Origin: Methanosarcina mazei S-6
GTDB taxonomy: Archaea; Halobacteriota; Methanosarcinia; Methanosarcinales; Methanosarcinaceae
NCBI RefSeq assembly: GCF_000970205.1
Contig: NZ_CP009512.1
Span: 3,782,001-3,846,000, forward strand
Direction of reading: 5' to 3'
DNA: 64,000 bases
Shown here piece by piece: positions 62,167 to 64,000 of this stretch. Position numbers and translations under genes: made by a program. The notes below the pieces were generated by a model. The model was not told the DNA's origin, did not search any database, and worked only from the letters and a program-made list of their open reading frames with translations. Each line of letters starts with the position of its first letter. Position 1 is the first letter of the stretch.

Positions 62167-63921
62167 TCACCTCTCACTGTTAACCTGTATGGGAGTCGGG
62201 TTTGCCAGATATTTCTCTGGAGTCGAGTAGTTGGCAAAACCAAGAGTGTAGTACCTGAACCACTCCTTCACGTCAACCAGCATTTCCTTTTCCCGCTCAT
62301 TTTCAACATGCACTTCGGAATAGTAAGTCCTCTTCTCAGGCAGGGAAACGATCTCCCCTTTAACAGCCACTATTTCGCCGCCCTTCACAGTATATTCCGC
62401 CTTCCTGAAGGTCCTGAGGAGGGCTTCGTAATTGTTTGCGTCAAGCTGCTGAGGGTTTATGTTGTAGACTGTAACATCTCCGTCCGCACCCACACCAAGA
62501 GAGCCTTTTCTGTGGGCCATGCCGATTGTCTTTGCAGGGTTAGCCCTGGTCAGAATCGCCAGGTCGTAGAGAGAAAGCTCACGGTTTATGCCTCCCAGCT
62601 CGCTCCTATCGTTTGCCCACTTGTGGCACTCACTGAAGGTCTGTTTCCTGAAAGCCTCGGACATGATCCAGGTCATAACCTCAGGGTATTTCGTAAACGG
62701 CCCACCATTCGGGCTGTCCGTGGTCATGATAGTTTTCCATGGGTCTTTGATAAGCAGGAGACATTCAAGCCCCATTGCCCACTGCAAACTGTGCACAGGG
62801 TTGGACTTGAGGTAGGTAAAGGGAAGGACACCTGAGCCGCATTCCATTTCAACATCAGTGTTCGACCACTTATTTCCTGTAAGGGTGTAAAGGTCATGAA
62901 TGGCAGGCCCGTCTCCGGTCATAACTGTTGCTTCTCCGAAGGGAGTGCATCCGCTGTCGATTACCACATGATCTTTGTTGTTGATATAATCTGCAATATC
63001 CTTAACACCGGACTCGCAGTCCCCCCAGGTCGTGCCTGCAAAACTGTTGAACATCAGGTGGGTAAGGTATACCGAACGGTCCCTTGAAAGGTCCATTTTG
63101 GTTTCTGCCCACTCCACAGCCATGTTCTGTTTTGTCTTTACCCCATCAGGGATTTTGAGGGAATCCTTGGTAATTGCATAACAGCCAGGATGACCCAGGT
63201 TGTTCGCATGCAGGTGGACTGGCATAGGCATGCCGAGGGTCTCGTTAACCTCAGTAAGCCCCTTAATGACTTCTCTGGGAGTAATTTCGAAATGGATGTT
63301 GGTTTCGTCAAGAGTGCTGACGTTTTTACCCCATGCCCAGTTTTCGACTCCTGCGGGGTTGACGCATTTGATCCCGTAGGTCTTATGGGTCTTCATCATC
63401 CAGGCAACATAAGCAGCCGCCTTTTCCATATCCCCGTCCCTGAGGTAGCGCATAAGGAAAAAGTTGTTTCCGAGAACAAGGTACCCTCCCATGTCAAGAA
63501 GAGGAGTTGCACGCATCTCTTCATGGGTGTGGCGGGCTTCAAGAGGAGGAACTGCAGCTTCAAAAACAGTTGTGTAACCCATTGCTGCGTAATCATATCC
63601 CTGTTTGTAAACAGAAGGAACTGTATAGCCTGAACCGGAATGGGTGAGGGGAGTTTTCTTAAGGTTTGCTTTATAATGGTCTTCAGGGCGCATCGACCTG
63701 CCGGCATTAACCTTTGCACCGGCAACGTGAGAATGGGAGTCAACACCTCCTGGCATAACAGTCATTCCGGAGGCGTCAATTACCCTGGAAGTTTTCATCT
63801 CAGATGCAGAAAGCTCTTTTACGACTTTTCCGTCCCTGATGAAGATATCCATTTTTTCCCCGTTTATTTCGTTGAGGGGGTCAAAGACGTATCCGTTCTT
63901 GATTGCAATTGTTCCTGCCAT
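62167..63921 (-). CDS. fmdA: Formylmethanofuran dehydrogenase subunit A
   Basis: 584 aa, amidohydrolase-fold metalloenzyme with a binuclear zinc centre. It transfers formate to methanofuran. Metal ligands are suggested by GGVDSHSHVAGAKVNAG and VHLHANNLGHPG, and by the substrate loop TTDSPNGGPFTKYPEV. Its stop is 4 nt before the fmdC ATG. ATG at 63921 directly after the fmdF stop. Confidence 0.95.
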   Translation of the reverse strand: MAGTIAIKNGYVFDPLNEINGEKMDIFIRDGKVVKELSASEMKTSRVIDASGMTVMPGGVDSHSHVAGAKVNAGRSMRPEDHYKANLKKTPLTHSGSGYTVPSVYKQGYDYAAMGYTTVFEAAVPPLEARHTHEEMRATPLLDMGGYLVLGNNFFLMRYLRDGDMEKAAAYVAWMMKTHKTYGIKCVNPAGVENWAWGKNVSTLDETNIHFEITPREVIKGLTEVNETLGMPMPVHLHANNLGHPGCYAITKDSLKIPDGVKTKQNMAVEWAETKMDLSRDRSVYLTHLMFNSFAGTTWGDCESGVKDIADYINNKDHVVIDSGCTPFGEATVMTGDGPAIHDLYTLTGNKWSNTDVEMECGSGVLPFTYLKSNPVHSLQWAMGLECLLLIKDPWKTIMTTDSPNGGPFTKYPEVMTWIMSEAFRKQTFSECHKWANDRSELGGINRELSLYDLAILTRANPAKTIGMAHRKGSLGVGADGDVTVYNINPQQLDANNYEALLRTFRKAEYTVKGGEIVAVKGEIVSLPEKRTYYSEVHVENEREKEMLVDVKEWFRYYTLGFANYSTPEKYLANPTPIQVNSER

Positions 63922-64000
63922 TTATTCCACCTCTTTTTTCACAAGCCTTATCGCATCAACAGGGCAGATAAGGGCACAGGTCCCATCTCCTCCGCAGCGT
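63922..64000 (-). CDS. fmdF: Polyferredoxin FmdF, C-terminal end (partial)
   Basis: The last 25 residues, RCGGDGTCALICPVDAIRLV then KKEVE and stop, are a 4Fe-4S ferredoxin segment. The rest lies beyond the window edge. Position before fmdA suggests FmdF, the polyferredoxin that feeds electrons to the dehydrogenase. Confidence 0.7.
   Translation of the reverse strand, partial: RCGGDGTCALICPVDAIRLVKKEVE

Noticed and set aside
61203-62183. Long open frame (326 codons) on the plus strand across the fmdC region
   Set aside because: It is antisense to fmdC, whose reading is certain, lacks a ribosome site and resembles no protein. GC-rich third positions of fmdC explain it.
1-64000. rRNA, tRNA, CRISPR-Cas, prophage or complete insertion sequence
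   Set aside because: I looked for conserved rRNA/tRNA segments, transposase-like proteins and phage genes and found none; a tRNA could still escape reading by eye.

Overview
The window is chromosomal DNA of a methanogenic archaeon, almost certainly a Methanosarcina; I cannot fix the species from sequence alone. The grounds are a formylmethanofuran dehydrogenase operon, a methanopterin biosynthesis enzyme (beta-RFAP synthase), a fibrillarin/Nop5 pair, archaeal Shine-Dalgarno and TATA signals, large NosD/PKD surface proteins, PGF-type C-termini, and the long AT-rich intergenic regions usual in this genus. I saw no rRNA, tRNA, CRISPR array, intact insertion sequence or prophage.

Layout. 0.1-7.2 kb: leftward nickel-pincer (lar) genes larB-larC, a TetR/aldo-keto reductase pair with visible operators, a stand-alone LarC C-terminal-domain protein and an unrecognised 596-aa protein. 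7.5-11.4 kb: rightward pyrH, then a signal-peptide protein with an FtsX/LolD-type ABC transporter. 11.5-13.8 kb: a GNAT acetyltransferase, ribose-1,5-bisphosphate isomerase and a winged-helix regulator. 13.8-15.3 kb: a gene-poor stretch with two homologous structured small-RNA candidates and an 11 x 20 bp tandem repeat, followed by an FmdE-family gene overlapping trmO. 16.4-29.9 kb: a leftward metal region with two giant, apparently surface-anchored CobN-like proteins, a ZIP transporter, and a DUF2162 / ExbB-like / DUF2149 operon whose last protein looks like ExbD. 30.4-35.2 kb: an ArsR regulator, then leftward gerW-DUF2953-RFAP synthase-nop5-flpA. 35.9-42.3 kb: two related NosD/PKD surface proteins with a shared promoter and leader. 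42.5-48.6 kb: an XPD/Rad3 helicase, then an HxlR regulator divergent from five flavin/quinone redox genes. 48.8-53.3 kb: a molybdate/tungstate ABC transporter with modD and a DUF364 metal-chelation protein. 53.5-59.3 kb: a PGF-type secreted protein, a methyltransferase, a FemAB-like protein, a SIMPL protein, gene debris and a cytochrome-b5-like lipoprotein. 59.35-59.48 kb: a MITE-like element. 59.6-64 kb: the fmd operon in the order F-A-C-D-B, with fmdF cut by the window edge.

The recurring theme is transition-metal handling: nickel (lar), cobalt-type chelatase homologues, ZIP metal uptake, and molybdate/tungstate uptake with ModD and DUF364 beside the Mo-type formylmethanofuran dehydrogenase that would use the metal. 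The most novel candidates are the twin small RNAs with compensatory base changes, and the combination of surface CobN-like proteins with a proton-channel motor resembling ExbB/ExbD in a cell that has no outer membrane. Several genes also seem to start at TTG or at unusual CTG, ATA or ATT codons placed correctly behind strong Shine-Dalgarno sequences.
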